DNA from: Caballeronia sp. dw_276
GTDB taxonomy: Bacteria; Pseudomonadota; Gammaproteobacteria; Burkholderiales; Burkholderiaceae
Direction of reading: 5' to 3'
NCBI RefSeq assembly: GCF_018449635.1
Contig: NZ_JAAVUV010000005.1
Span: 310,001 to 374,000 of the forward strand
Length of the DNA stretch: 64,000 nucleotides
How positions within the stretch are numbered: the stretch's first letter is position 1; every line of letters begins with the position of its first letter. Under the pieces are notes generated by a model. It was not told the origin of the DNA. It searched no databases and saw nothing but the letters and a program-made list of their open reading frames with translations. Below, piece after piece: positions 17,779 through 27,113 of this stretch. Position numbers and translations under genes: made by a program.

Positions 17779-18689
17779 ACATGATGCTTGCGACAGGTGC
17801 GCAACGCGCGCGCACGGTGATCGTTGCGACTTTGCCGCCGCCGGCGAAGCTTTATGGCCGGGCGCTGCAAGGCATTTTCAAGCGTGGCGGCGCTGCGGCG
17901 GAATTGCCGTCCATTCGGCTCGTGCGTCCCAACGTGCGGCTCGATCCTGAGCAGATCGGACGATACGCGCGCGTGTGCGGCTTCATTCCCGAGCATGGCG
18001 TGCCGTCCACGTTCCCGCACGTCATGGCATTTCCGCTGCATTTGATGCTGCTCACAGACCCCAAGTTTCCATGGCCCGCTATCGGCCTCGTGCATATATC
18101 GAACACGGTGCATATGCGCAATACCTTGCATTCGGGACAGGCGCTGCGCATCGAGGTGGAAAGCGGCACGCTCGTACCGCACGACAAAGGCCAGGCGTTC
18201 ACGTTGCATACGCGAATTTATCGTGGCGGCGAAGCCGTATGGGATGCTGAAAGCGTTTATCTGAAGCGTGGCGTTGCAGGCCATGGCGGCAGTGTGCTCG
18301 CCTCTGATCCACCGGACATCATTGAAGCGCCTGTGTTGACGCGTGAAGCGCGTTGGCAATTGCCCGCGCAACTCGGGCGCGACTACGCAAAGGCATCCGG
18401 CGACTTCAATCCCATCCATCTGCATGCGCTCACCGCAAAGGCGTTTGGCTTTCCACGCGCCATTGCCCATGGCATGTGGACACTCGGGCGCACCGTCGCC
18501 GCGATTCAGCCATGCAAGCAACTGGCTTCGGCGAACATCAACGGCGAATTCGAGTCGCCCATCTTCCTGCCCGCCGAAACCACACTGTGGACCCACGCTT
18601 CATTAACCACGGCGCGCGACTTCGAAGTCCGCGATCTTGCCGGCGAAAGACTGCACTTGCGCGGGCGCTTCGATTGGGAATTGTCATGA
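17775..18689 (+). CDS. MaoC-like double hot-dog hydratase (HtdX-like)
   Basis: The 304-residue protein has two hot-dog folds. The C-terminal half carries the hydratase 2 signature: YAKASGDFNPIHLHALTAKAF, then IAHGMWTLGR, with the catalytic Asp and His in place. This is the (R)-specific enoyl-CoA/3-hydroxyacyl dehydratase motif. The N-terminal half is a degenerate hot-dog domain, as in mycobacterial HtdX. It would hydrate enoyl-CoA or dehydrate 3-hydroxyacyl thioesters. The ATG at 17775 overlaps the upstream stop (ATGA) and has GGAG just before it. The 3' end overlaps the thiolase start by another ATGA. Confidence 0.86.
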   Translation: MNMMLATGAQRARTVIVATLPPPAKLYGRALQGIFKRGGAAAELPSIRLVRPNVRLDPEQIGRYARVCGFIPEHGVPSTFPHVMAFPLHLMLLTDPKFPWPAIGLVHISNTVHMRNTLHSGQALRIEVESGTLVPHDKGQAFTLHTRIYRGGEAVWDAESVYLKRGVAGHGGSVLASDPPDIIEAPVLTREARWQLPAQLGRDYAKASGDFNPIHLHALTAKAFGFPRAIAHGMWTLGRTVAAIQPCKQLASANINGEFESPIFLPAETTLWTHASLTTARDFEVRDLAGERLHLRGRFDWELS

Positions 18690-19993
18690 CTACGAGCGCC
18701 CTTCCCATTGTGCGTCGCGTGGCGATCGTCGGCAGCAACCGGATTCCGTTTGCACGTTCGAATACGGCGTATGCGGCGGCATCGAATCAGGACATGCTGA
18801 CGTTTGCGCTGCAAGGGCTTGTCGATCGATACAACCTGCACGGCCTGCGTCTCGGCGAAGTCGCGGCGGGCGCGGTCGTCAAGCATTCGCGCGACTTCAA
18901 CCTGACCCGCGAAGCCGTGCTGTCCACGTCTCTCGCGAAAGAAACGCCCGCCTACGATGTCAGCCAGGCGTGCGGCACGGGCCTTGAAACCGTGATCCTG
19001 GTCGCGAACAAGATCGCACTCGGACAAATCGATGCGGGCATTGCAGGCGGCGTTGATACGACGTCCGACGCGCCCATCGGCGTGAACGAAAGGATGCGCA
19101 AGATCCTGCTTGAAGCGAACCGCAGCAGGTCGGCGGCGCAGCGCATGAGTGCGCTTGCAAAGCTGCGGCCCGGCATGCTGGTGAAACCCGCGTTGCCGCG
19201 TAACAGCGAACCGCGCACGGGTTTGTCGATGGGCGAGCACTGCGAACTGATGGCCAAGCGCTGGAAGATATCGCGCGAGGCGCAGGACGAACTCGCGCTC
19301 GAAAGTCATCGCAAACTCGCCGTTGCTTACGAGCGCGGGTTCTTCAACGACCTCATGACGCCCTACAAGGGTCTGTCGCGCGACAACATCCTGCGGCCCG
19401 ATCTGACCGATGAACGCCTTGCCGCGCTCAAGCCCGTTTTCGATCGCGATGCCGGCACGCTCACCGCCGGCAATTCCACGCCGCTCACCGATGGCGCGTC
19501 GGCAGTTCTGCTGGCATCCGATGAATGGGCTGCCGCGCGCAACTTGCCCGTGCTTGCATACCTGACGTATTCGGAAACGGCGGCCGTCGATTTCATCGAT
19601 AAAAAAGAGGGGCTTTTGATGGCGCCCGCCTACGCAGTTCCGCGTATGCTCGAACGCGCGGGTCTCGGCCTGGCGGATTTCAGGTTCTATGAAATCCACG
19701 AGGCGTTCGCCGCGCAAGTGCTGTGCACGCTCAAAGCCTGGGAAGACGATGAATACTGCCGCACGCAACTCGGCCTCGATGGCCCGTTTGGATCGATCGA
19801 CCGGTCGCGCATGAACGTGAACGGCGGATCGCTTGCGGCGGGTCATCCGTTTGCCGCAACCGGTGGACGAATCGTGGGCGCGCTGGCGAAGATGCTCTCG
19901 GGCGAGCCGGGTTCGCCCGGTGCGACAACCCGCGGCCTCATATCGATTTGCGCGGCCGGCGGCCAAGGCGTGGTCGCAATCCTCGAACGATGA
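18686..19993 (+). CDS. Acetyl-CoA C-acyltransferase (FadI/FadA2-like thiolase)
   Basis: This 435-residue thiolase has all catalytic residues: nucleophile Cys96 in SQACGTGLE, His338 in EIHEAF and Cys422 in ICAAGGQG. The length and the insert after the N-terminal domain (about 120-180) fit the FadI/trifunctional-protein branch, which handles long chains. It cleaves 3-oxoacyl-CoA with CoA to acetyl-CoA and a shortened acyl-CoA, completing the cycle begun by the FadE-type gene. Its ATG overlaps the stop of the MaoC gene (ATGA), so it is the last gene of the translationally coupled trio. Confidence 0.9.
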   Translation: MTTSALPIVRRVAIVGSNRIPFARSNTAYAAASNQDMLTFALQGLVDRYNLHGLRLGEVAAGAVVKHSRDFNLTREAVLSTSLAKETPAYDVSQACGTGLETVILVANKIALGQIDAGIAGGVDTTSDAPIGVNERMRKILLEANRSRSAAQRMSALAKLRPGMLVKPALPRNSEPRTGLSMGEHCELMAKRWKISREAQDELALESHRKLAVAYERGFFNDLMTPYKGLSRDNILRPDLTDERLAALKPVFDRDAGTLTAGNSTPLTDGASAVLLASDEWAAARNLPVLAYLTYSETAAVDFIDKKEGLLMAPAYAVPRMLERAGLGLADFRFYEIHEAFAAQVLCTLKAWEDDEYCRTQLGLDGPFGSIDRSRMNVNGGSLAAGHPFAATGGRIVGALAKMLSGEPGSPGATTRGLISICAAGGQGVVAILER

Positions 19994-20169
19994 CCGCTTT
20001 TAGACGGGCACTCCCGCGCCCAAGCACATAAAGTGCTGCTCCGTGGAATTCCGGGGCGCTCCGAAGCGTTGTGTCACAGGTAAATGCACCGTGAAATAAG
20101 TTCGCGGTGAACCGCACGACGCCGAAGCAGCCAAACGCGAAACCGATCGAAGGAACCACGGAGAATCTC

Positions 20170-21213
20170 ATGCATCGAGCACGACAGCGTCGCCCGCGCC
20201 TTACATCGACTTACGTACGCGCCTGGAGCGTGCTGAACGGCTTTGCGCTGGCCGCGGCCATGCTAGGGTCGGCCAACGCCCAGCAGCCTGTCAGCGAGGC
20301 CTCCGTGGCCAGCACCACGAGTACGGGAAGCGCGGCCAGCGCCGCGACTGCAACACCGGCCCTGCCCACTTCCGCCGCCACATCCGCTGCCGGCCCGGCG
20401 CTTTCTGCCAACGCAACGGCCGAGCCGCCGAAAACGCCCGCGTCGCAAGTCGGCAAGCTTTCGCTCGATCGTCAGGTGCGCTGGCTCAGCCGCGCCGCAC
20501 TCTCCGGCACGCTCGCAAAAATGAGCGACACGGCGCTGGTGGCGTTGTTTCAATCCCTCGACCCGCTCGCGTTGCCGCGCTATCTGAAGGAGGGTCCAAA
20601 CGGGTATCCCTCGTATGAGTTCACCATGCTCCGGCGCGAGCGCATCGAAGGCAAATGGCCTGATCAGCCCGATCACATGCTCGTGCGCGTCACGCGCGAC
20701 CCCATGCGCGTCTACGCCAAGTGGCTGCCAGACGGCGACCATTCAGGCCAGGAAATCCTCTACGACGAAACCACCCGCCCCGACGAAATGCTCGGCCATC
20801 TCGGTGGCATTCTCAACGTAATGACGCTCTGGACCGCACTCGATGGATCGCTCGCGCGCTCGCAATCGCGTCATTCCATCCGTGATCTCGGCACTGAATT
20901 CATCACGCAACAGTTTTTGGCGGAAGGCAAGAAGTTCGCCGAAGCCGGCGTGACACGCGCGAATAACATCGAGGTGAAAACGATCGATGGCGCGCGTGTC
21001 GTAGCGTTCACGTATGAAGCACCACAGGGTCAACCGCAGTTTTACGCGAAGAAAGAAGTGCTCGGGCTCGACTTGCGGCGGCCATATTTCCGCACCGCCG
21101 AATCCTTCGATAACGACGGCAATATCTTCGAAAGCATCGTTTTCCAGAACATCGCGCCCAAGGTTTTCGATGAAAACACGTTCAATCCAAAGAATCCGGA
21201 CTATCACTTCTAG
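20170..21213 (+). CDS. DUF1571 exported protein
   Basis: The 347-residue protein has an export signal (hydrophobic NGFALAAAMLGSANA, about residues 23-37) and then an Ala/Ser/Thr-rich linker of about 60 residues. A folded domain follows with the DUF1571 pattern: FTMLRRERIEGKWPDQPDHM, then VRVTRDPMRVYAKWLPDGDHSGQEILYDE. DUF1571 proteins are periplasmic or envelope proteins of unknown function. The pattern of an LRRERI segment followed by a lipid-transfer-like sheet recalls LolA-like folds, but that is inference. ACGGAGAATCTC precedes the ATG at 20170, which was chosen over a GTG at 20107. Confidence 0.78.
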   Translation: MHRARQRRPRLTSTYVRAWSVLNGFALAAAMLGSANAQQPVSEASVASTTSTGSAASAATATPALPTSAATSAAGPALSANATAEPPKTPASQVGKLSLDRQVRWLSRAALSGTLAKMSDTALVALFQSLDPLALPRYLKEGPNGYPSYEFTMLRRERIEGKWPDQPDHMLVRVTRDPMRVYAKWLPDGDHSGQEILYDETTRPDEMLGHLGGILNVMTLWTALDGSLARSQSRHSIRDLGTEFITQQFLAEGKKFAEAGVTRANNIEVKTIDGARVVAFTYEAPQGQPQFYAKKEVLGLDLRRPYFRTAESFDNDGNIFESIVFQNIAPKVFDENTFNPKNPDYHF

Positions 21214-21312
21214 TCACGCGCCGCGTTAGGCCGTAAGGATTCGTCACACGACATTATTTCGGTTTTAAGTTTCGCCTAAGACTTCGTCGATACCCTCGCC
21301 CCACTTGCATCA

Positions 21313-21327
21313 TGACTGCTGCAGTCA
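21313..21327. promoter_or_regulatory. 15-bp perfect palindrome upstream of small regulator-like gene
   Basis: TGACTGC-T-GCAGTCA is a perfect 7-bp dyad with a one-base centre, 50 bp upstream of the 79-residue protein start. Position and symmetry suggest an operator; the binding protein is unknown. Confidence 0.4.
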
Positions 21328-21376
21328 AATCGCCCGCACAGCACCACGCGTAAAGCATCAACGAAAGGAGTTCGTC

Positions 21377-21616
21377 ATGAACCTCCGGGACGCATCGGCT
21401 CCAGTGAGAGCCATCAAGAGATTACTGAGCCATCACGAAATCGCCACGCTGCTGTTGCTGCTGCACGCGCCCATCGACGTGCGCGCAGCCACGCTCGATG
21501 TCGCGTCGCTCAGCGAGTACGGCTACGTGGAGATGGTCACGCCGGAGCCGGGCGAAGCCAAGTTTCGCCTGACCGCCGATGGCAACGCCGTGCTCCGCGG
21601 ACTCGGCATCAAGTAA
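21377..21616 (+). CDS. 79-residue winged-helix-like protein
   Basis: No named family is recognised. The 79-residue protein reads HHEIATLLLLLHAPIDVRAA, then LASLSEYGYVEMVTPEPGEA-like sequence (here VASLSEYGYVEMVTPEPGEA) and LTADGNAVLRGLG. The pattern of helix, helix, beta hairpin and a final LTADG...L resembles the wing and last helix of MarR or small winged-helix repressors. It has a strong AAAGGAG ribosome site 7 bases before the ATG at 21377. A longer in-frame start at 21305 has no ribosome site. It may be a minimal DNA- or protein-binding regulator; this is inference from sequence pattern only. Confidence 0.6.
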   Translation: MNLRDASAPVRAIKRLLSHHEIATLLLLLHAPIDVRAATLDVASLSEYGYVEMVTPEPGEAKFRLTADGNAVLRGLGIK

Positions 21617-21698
21617 CCGGCCCTCGCTGCTCGACACAACACGATCTCTGGAATAATCGATTGAATGGCTTGTCCCTCAATCGAACAGGAGATCTGCA

Positions 21699-22502
21699 AT
21701 GTCGTCTTCATCGCCCACACCAGCGTCTACATCACGTTCCCGCATTGAGCGCGTCCTGCTCACCAACGACGATGGCATCGATGCACCCGGCCTCGCCGTG
21801 CTCGAAGCCGTCGCAGCGGAAATCGCCGATGAAGTCTGGGTCGTTGCACCCGAGCACGATCAAAGCGGCACGTCGCATTCCATCAGCCTGCATTCGCCTT
21901 TGCGCGTGAGTCAGCATGGCGCGCGCCGTTTCGGCGTGCTCGGCACGCCGGGCGATTGCGTCGTGATGGCGGTGCGCCATCTGATGCAGGACGCACGGCC
22001 CACGCTCGTGCTTTCCGGCATCAACCGCGGCGGCAATCTGGGTGTGGAAACCATGTTCTCCGGCACGGTCGGCGCAGCCATGACAGGCCTGCTGCTTGGT
22101 TTGCCGTCGATCGCGCTGAGCCAGACCTTCAGCGATCGCGACAACGTGCGCTGGGATACGTCGCGTGAACTCGCGCCGAGTGTGATCAGCCAGCTTGCCG
22201 CTATCGCGCACGATGCACCTACCTGCCTGAATGTGAATTTTCCCGATGTGGCCGCGGCTTCGGCAGGCCCTCTTACGCCCACGCGGCAAGGTGTGGGACT
22301 GGTGGAAGGCATAGACGTCTTACCGCAGACGGACCCGCGCGGCTTGCAATATCACTGGCTGCGCTTCCAGCGCGGCGCGCGGGAAAATACGCCCGACAGC
22401 GAGACGGCGGTGGTCGCCTCGGGACGCGTATCGGTCACGCCGCTGCACTTCGAACGCACCGACGAACGCACGTTCGCCGCGTTGACGGCGGCATTGCGTT
22501 GA
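21699..22502 (+). CDS. surE: SurE-family 5'/3'-nucleotidase
   Basis: The 267-residue protein has the SurE metal-site motif LLTNDDGIDAPGL (Asp24 and Asp25), PEHDQSGTSHSISL and SGINRGGNLGVETMFSGTVGAA. SurE enzymes are metal-dependent phosphatases that act on nucleoside 5'/3'-monophosphates and short polyphosphate. The N-terminus carries about 15 extra Ser/Thr/Arg residues before the beta strand. Burkholderiaceae usually have another surE next to pcm and rpoS; that context is absent here, so this may be a paralogue. An AGGAGATCTGCA ribosome site precedes the ATG. It is convergent with the sigma-54 activator, with stops 9 bp apart. Confidence 0.88.
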   Translation: MSSSSPTPASTSRSRIERVLLTNDDGIDAPGLAVLEAVAAEIADEVWVVAPEHDQSGTSHSISLHSPLRVSQHGARRFGVLGTPGDCVVMAVRHLMQDARPTLVLSGINRGGNLGVETMFSGTVGAAMTGLLLGLPSIALSQTFSDRDNVRWDTSRELAPSVISQLAAIAHDAPTCLNVNFPDVAAASAGPLTPTRQGVGLVEGIDVLPQTDPRGLQYHWLRFQRGARENTPDSETAVVASGRVSVTPLHFERTDERTFAALTAALR

Positions 22503-22511
22503 AGATCTGGA

Positions 22512-23903
22512 TCAGTCGACGGCGCGTGTTTCAGGCTCTTCGTCGAAGATCTGGAACTTGCGCATCTTCTCCCACAGCACCTTGCGGCTGATGCCTAGAT
22601 GACTCGCCGTATCCTGACGGCGCCAGCCGTTGGCATCGAGCGCAGCAATTACGCGATTGCGCTCGTTCATGTCCCACTTGCTGCGGTCCACGAACACGTC
22701 CGAGTTCAACTCTGGCGGCAGCGGCTGCGAGGACCGGGCGAGCGCGAGCAGCCGCTGCAGACGCGCCGTATCCCACGATCCCACTTGACGCACCGTCACA
22801 CCAATGCGCTCGGCGAGATTGCGCAACTCGCGGACATTGCCGGGGAAATAGCTGTCGGCGACTGCATCGGCGAGCCAGTATGGAAGCTCCGGTAATGTCG
22901 CAAGCTTTTCCTGCCCCACCACCTGCGCGATGAACGACTTGAACAACGCGATCTTGTCGACCGCGCCGCGTTCTTCCAGCGACGGAATCTTCAACTCGAT
23001 CACCGCCAGCCGATAATAAAGGTCAGCGCGAAATTCCCCGTCTTTCACGAGCTGCGGCAAGCTTTTGTGGCTCGCCGCGACCAGCCGGAAATCCACCTTC
23101 ACGGGCGTGGCCGAGCCGATGCGCGTGACCGCGCTGTCCTCCAGCACGCGCAGCAATTTGACTTGCTGGTAAAGCGGCATGTCGCCGATTTCATCGAGGA
23201 AGAGCGTGCCGCCATCGGCTTGTTCGAAATAGCCTTTGTGCGCGATCACGGCGCCGGTGAACGATCCCTTGGCGTGACCGAAAAAAAGCGATTCGAAGAG
23301 ACCATCGGGGATCGCGCCGCAGTTCACGGGCACGAACGGCCCTTCCGCATATCGCGAGTGTCGCTCGTGCAGCATCTGCGCAATGCGCTCCTTGCCCACC
23401 CCGGTTTCGCCGTGCACGAGAACGCTGGTATCGCAATCGGCGAATGTTTCCACTTCGCGCAGCAAGGTTTGCATGCACTCGGCATTCGCGATCAGCGCAT
23501 TCGATTCCTGCACGTCCTCGCCGTGCGCGCGAAGCTGTTGCGCAAGCTTGGCGACCATGCGACGCAACTCGGCGCCGGTGAAATCGAGCGGGAGGATGTG
23601 CGAGTAGTCGGTGGGGAAAACGGCTGCATCGCGTTCGCGGGGCGCGGCACCAACCCAAATAACCGGCATGCCGCGATGCGCCTCCCAGTCGCGCAACGCG
23701 AACGCGCCCGTGTCGATCACGCTCACGCTCACGATGGCGATCGCCTGCCGCTCCGAAGCCTGGCTCGAGGCGATCGACATGCCGTCGGCGCGGATCACGT
23801 CGACTTCGAAACTCGACATGCAGCGCACTACCTGCTCGACGATATCCGCCTTGCCTTCCCACACATAGATATCGAGGTCGTCGATTTTTGTCGCTGGTCT
23901 CAT
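22512..23903 (-). CDS. Sigma-54 activator, VpsR-like, at end of tad locus
   Basis: The 463-residue protein has three parts. The N-terminal domain (1-125) looks like a receiver that lacks a clear phospho-acceptor pattern, as in VpsR/FleQ-type activators. The AAA+ core has Walker A GETGVGKE (165-172), GSFTGA (213-218, the sigma-54 contact loop, normally GAFTGA) and Walker B LFLDEIGD (234-241). A Fis-type helix-turn-helix lies at about 425-460. It hydrolyses ATP to open sigma-54 promoters. The ATG at 23903 is preferred; a longer in-frame start at 24008 overlaps tadG. It lies downstream of tadG on the same strand and is a good candidate to control the tad genes and the sigma-54 promoter at 36580. 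Confidence 0.88.
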   Translation of the reverse strand: MRPATKIDDLDIYVWEGKADIVEQVVRCMSSFEVDVIRADGMSIASSQASERQAIAIVSVSVIDTGAFALRDWEAHRGMPVIWVGAAPRERDAAVFPTDYSHILPLDFTGAELRRMVAKLAQQLRAHGEDVQESNALIANAECMQTLLREVETFADCDTSVLVHGETGVGKERIAQMLHERHSRYAEGPFVPVNCGAIPDGLFESLFFGHAKGSFTGAVIAHKGYFEQADGGTLFLDEIGDMPLYQQVKLLRVLEDSAVTRIGSATPVKVDFRLVAASHKSLPQLVKDGEFRADLYYRLAVIELKIPSLEERGAVDKIALFKSFIAQVVGQEKLATLPELPYWLADAVADSYFPGNVRELRNLAERIGVTVRQVGSWDTARLQRLLALARSSQPLPPELNSDVFVDRSKWDMNERNRVIAALDANGWRRQDTASHLGISRKVLWEKMRKFQIFDEEPETRAVD

Positions 23904-23980
23904 TGATCGAATCTCATGGCTTTGATGCTTGTGGTGCTTACGGTGCTTGACATGATTAACGGCGTTGACGGCACGAAGCT

Positions 23981-25750
23981 TCAGTACTGCAGTTGCGATT
24001 GACCGCAAACGGGCGGCAAGCCGTGGATGGTGCTTGCGCCGATTTGTACTCCCAGTAGCTGCAACACGGGAACAAGAACCAGGTCGAGATTACTGAGCAG
24101 CGGTGTTAGTGTGAGTGCCCCGACTACGACGTTCACTGTCCCGGTTATCAAAGGCGCGAGCAACGGCAGGATTAGGACGTTCACAATCTGAACGCTAGAC
24201 TTGATGACCAGCCCACCTGGCTTCGAGATCGTCGCGGAGAGGCTCGACAACGCATAGCTGAGCACATGTCCGGCATTATTCGAATTTGCCGTCTGGTAAT
24301 CATCTGTATTTCCAACTTTTCCGTCGAAGGTCAACGTGGACGAATTTCCGGGAGGCACCACTGCTGGTATTGCGGCGGCTGTCACTACTGACAACAAAGG
24401 CTGAAGGTTGACGAGCGTTGCGGGCGTGCAGACGAATGCTGCAGCGGCAGACATATTCACAGGCGCATCGCCTACGCACACGTTCGCGATGCCAGGCTGC
24501 ACGCCAACTACACTGTTGGTTGCGTCAACCGTTGCAGCGCATTGAGTTGACTGCAACCACGCGGTCCCCGGTGTTGCCTCAATGGATAAAGGTAGCGACA
24601 CCATCGGTGTGCCTCCAAGAAGCCCGGAATTGCTGCCGGGTACGACGCCGAGGTTAATGGCAAGATACGCTCGAACCTGTGCCGACCGAGCCACTGTTCG
24701 CCACGCGCCCGCTGGCGTCTGCCCCGCCTCACCGACCGCCAAAACCGGCGGCTGGATCACCTGCACTTTCAGCGACGCCGTGGCCACGCCCAGATTGAGC
24801 GTAGTTCCCACGTTCAACGCCGACTTCCCCGCTTGCGCGACTTCGGCGGTGACCATCAACGCATCGAACGGACTGATGGTGGCGTGCAGTGCGGATTGCG
24901 TATTGGCTAAGCCGACTTGCAGCAGACCCGCCGCGCCATTTACCGCGCCGAGCGCCACTGTCGCCGGTCCCGGAATATTCGCATTCACGATAGCCTGCAG
25001 CGCGCCTACCGCCGCCGACAGATTCGCGTTTGCCACGCGTGTGGTTTGCAACGCAGTGAGCATCAATTTAGCGATCTGAGCCGCTGTCAGATTCAGTGCG
25101 AGCAACTGATCGACGGTACCGACGCCTGCAGCCGTAACCAAGTCCCCAATTTCAATCCGCGATTGCGCAAGCCCCGCATACCCCGCCGCCGATATCTGCA
25201 GCGCGTTGATATTCGTCCCCAGCATGGAGTTCAGCAGACTCGTGATGACGGTCGGATCGACGCTAGCCGTCGTCGTCCCAATACTGAACGCACCCACGTT
25301 AATCGCCTGCGCGGTCGCTGTCGCGGTGACCATGCGTCCGGGTCCGGCGAAGAAAGAAAGCACTTGCTTGCCAAGCGTGACCTGCACCGCATTGACTGGC
25401 GTTGCCGATGCAGCGAAATAGGTCGGCCCGGCGTAAAGCTTGGAGTCCCAGCGGCCGCACACTGTCGTGATCGTGCTGTTCGACCCTGAAGCTGTGAAGC
25501 CGTTCGCACCGGCGCTCCCCGCAGCGGTTGCGGGTGCGCGTGAACAGGCGTCGTCGATAACCTGCACGCCCGCGCTCGCCGCCAGATCCGCCACGCCCTG
25601 CAACATGCGGCGCTGATAAAAGATGTTGCCAATATCGATAACAGCCAACGTCGCGACCACCGCAATCAGCCAGATCGCCGCGATCACGCTCGCAACCCCG
25701 CGCTCGCGGCGGCGGGATGCGGGTCGGGTTGATATCGATGAGCGGCGCAT
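23981..25750 (-). CDS. tadG: TadG-like pilus-locus membrane protein
   Basis: The 589-residue protein has a single N-terminal membrane helix ([20 protein letters not shown], residues 19-38) after a basic leader, in the TadE/TadG style (RERGVASV). The [20 protein letters not shown] segment that follows is typical of TadG. The long exported part is Ala/Val/Asn/Thr-rich. TadG is a minor pseudopilin-like or envelope protein needed for Tad pilus assembly. Its ATG lies one base after the stop of the DUF3613 gene. Codon choice in the middle of the gene is somewhat more AT-rich than in the neighbours. Confidence 0.78.
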   Translation of the reverse strand: MRRSSISTRPASRRRERGVASVIAAIWLIAVVATLAVIDIGNIFYQRRMLQGVADLAASAGVQVIDDACSRAPATAAGSAGANGFTASGSNSTITTVCGRWDSKLYAGPTYFAASATPVNAVQVTLGKQVLSFFAGPGRMVTATATAQAINVGAFSIGTTTASVDPTVITSLLNSMLGTNINALQISAAGYAGLAQSRIEIGDLVTAAGVGTVDQLLALNLTAAQIAKLMLTALQTTRVANANLSAAVGALQAIVNANIPGPATVALGAVNGAAGLLQVGLANTQSALHATISPFDALMVTAEVAQAGKSALNVGTTLNLGVATASLKVQVIQPPVLAVGEAGQTPAGAWRTVARSAQVRAYLAINLGVVPGSNSGLLGGTPMVSLPLSIEATPGTAWLQSTQCAATVDATNSVVGVQPGIANVCVGDAPVNMSAAAAFVCTPATLVNLQPLLSVVTAAAIPAVVPPGNSSTLTFDGKVGNTDDYQTANSNNAGHVLSYALSSLSATISKPGGLVIKSSVQIVNVLILPLLAPLITGTVNVVVGALTLTPLLSNLDLVLVPVLQLLGVQIGASTIHGLPPVCGQSQLQY

Positions 25751-25751
25751 G

Positions 25752-26165
25752 TCAGTTCTGCGCTCCGGTACCCGATCCACCACTCACCTCGCCCACCGAC
25801 GAATTCAGTTGCGCCGGAATCGGATGGTCGAACGACTTCAAATATCGGCGATACGCGGCGTCGGCTTCAACGCCGAGCATCGGCTGTGCGGGTGCAGCAA
25901 TGCGGCCGTCGCGCTGGGTTGCGAGCCAAGTGGTGGTTGAATCGCCTACGCGCGTTTCAGGTACTGCGGCCGGTTGCGGCATGACAGGCGGCCGCGCAAC
26001 GGTCTCGTACTGCGGTTGCGATTGTGCGTGAACCTCGGGCTGAAGCAAAGGCGCCTGCGTGGTCAACGGTGTTTGTACTTGCGTCTGCGCCTGAACACGC
26101 GACGCGAACGGCAGCATCGCGACTGTCATCGCAATTGCAACGCACATCGATTGAATCCTGCTCAT
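25752..26165 (-). CDS. DUF3613 exported protein of the tad locus
   Basis: The 137-residue protein has a signal peptide (CVAIAMTVAMLPFASRVQA). After a Gln/Pro-rich spacer comes the DUF3613 motif: GDSTTTWLATQRDGRIAAPA, then AAYRRYLKSFDHPIPAQL. Proteins of this family are commonly found in tad loci of Burkholderia and Ralstonia. Their function is unknown; an envelope accessory role is inferred from position. It sits between tadD and tadG with almost no gaps. Confidence 0.8.
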   Translation of the reverse strand: MSRIQSMCVAIAMTVAMLPFASRVQAQTQVQTPLTTQAPLLQPEVHAQSQPQYETVARPPVMPQPAAVPETRVGDSTTTWLATQRDGRIAAPAQPMLGVEADAAYRRYLKSFDHPIPAQLNSSVGEVSGGSGTGAQN

Positions 26166-26175
26166 AAGCTTCCCC

Positions 26176-27084
26176 TTAGCGCGCGACGAGTTGCGGCTCT
26201 ATTGCAGCCGTCGTGCCAGATTGACCGAATGCGTGGCTGCCAAGTGTCTGCGTCAACGGCAACTGCGCGTGCAGCAGCGAGTCGACAGTCTGCGGCGCGC
26301 TTGCTACCGGCACACGCGCCCGCTCGCTCGTCGCTGCAGCCACCGCCGCGACGCGGGCGTGAGACGCTTGCGTCGCAGCCGCTGTGATCCGTTGGGCATC
26401 GGCGCGAATTGCCTGCTGTACTTCCGCTGAAAACTTTTGCTGTGCGATCAGCCCTTGCGCCGCGGCGGGCTGTCCATCGACGGACAAAAACAACGCAACG
26501 TTGCTCAGAATTTTCGGATTGCTTTGCGCCAGCTCGGCGGCTTTCATCAATGGCACGCGCGCACCGGCGATGTCGCCCAGACGCAAGCGTGCGTAGGCGA
26601 GATCGGAGAGCGTCAGTGCATCGGTGGGTTCAAGGCGAGACGCAGTGTCCAGAGACTCGGACGCGCGGCCGAAATCTCCCGCGCTTCCCGCGAGCAGTCC
26701 AAGCCCGCGATACCCGCGCGCAGCAAGCGGCGTGTTCAGGAGCTTCGTATAAGCTTCGGCGCTGGCCTGCGACTGACCGGTCTGGCGCAACGCATCGGCG
26801 CGCAGCAGGACGGTATCGGGCGTGGATCCGTATTGCTTTTCATACGCATCGATATGCGCCAGCGAGGCATAGAACAAGCCTTGCGACTGCATCTTGTCGA
26901 TCAGCGCGAGATACATGCCGGGTGTATCGGGCGCGTCCTGCTTCTGCTGCGACTGACGCACCGCTGCCTCGCGCTCGGCCTGGATACCGACGCCATAACC
27001 GCTTTCCATCTTCGATGCGCATCCGCCCAGCGCGGCAAAAACGGCGCTTGCAAGGATCATCGTAACGATTGCAGTCTTTCTCAT
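26176..27084 (-). CDS. tadD: TadD, TPR lipoprotein of Tad pilus
   Basis: The 302-residue protein starts with a lipoprotein signal (AALGGC, Cys22) and contains tetratricopeptide repeats at about residues 60-215, for example PDTVLLRADALRQTGQSQAS and ALTLSDLAYARLRLGDIAGA. TadD-type proteins act as outer-membrane-attached pilotins or assembly factors, probably for the secretin. The C-terminal 80 residues are Ala/Ser-rich and probably disordered. It lies 29 bp after tadC. Confidence 0.83.
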   Translation of the reverse strand: MRKTAIVTMILASAVFAALGGCASKMESGYGVGIQAEREAAVRQSQQKQDAPDTPGMYLALIDKMQSQGLFYASLAHIDAYEKQYGSTPDTVLLRADALRQTGQSQASAEAYTKLLNTPLAARGYRGLGLLAGSAGDFGRASESLDTASRLEPTDALTLSDLAYARLRLGDIAGARVPLMKAAELAQSNPKILSNVALFLSVDGQPAAAQGLIAQQKFSAEVQQAIRADAQRITAAATQASHARVAAVAAATSERARVPVASAPQTVDSLLHAQLPLTQTLGSHAFGQSGTTAAIEPQLVAR

Positions 27085-27113
27085 GACTCACTCTCTTGAA
27101 CGTCTCATCGACG

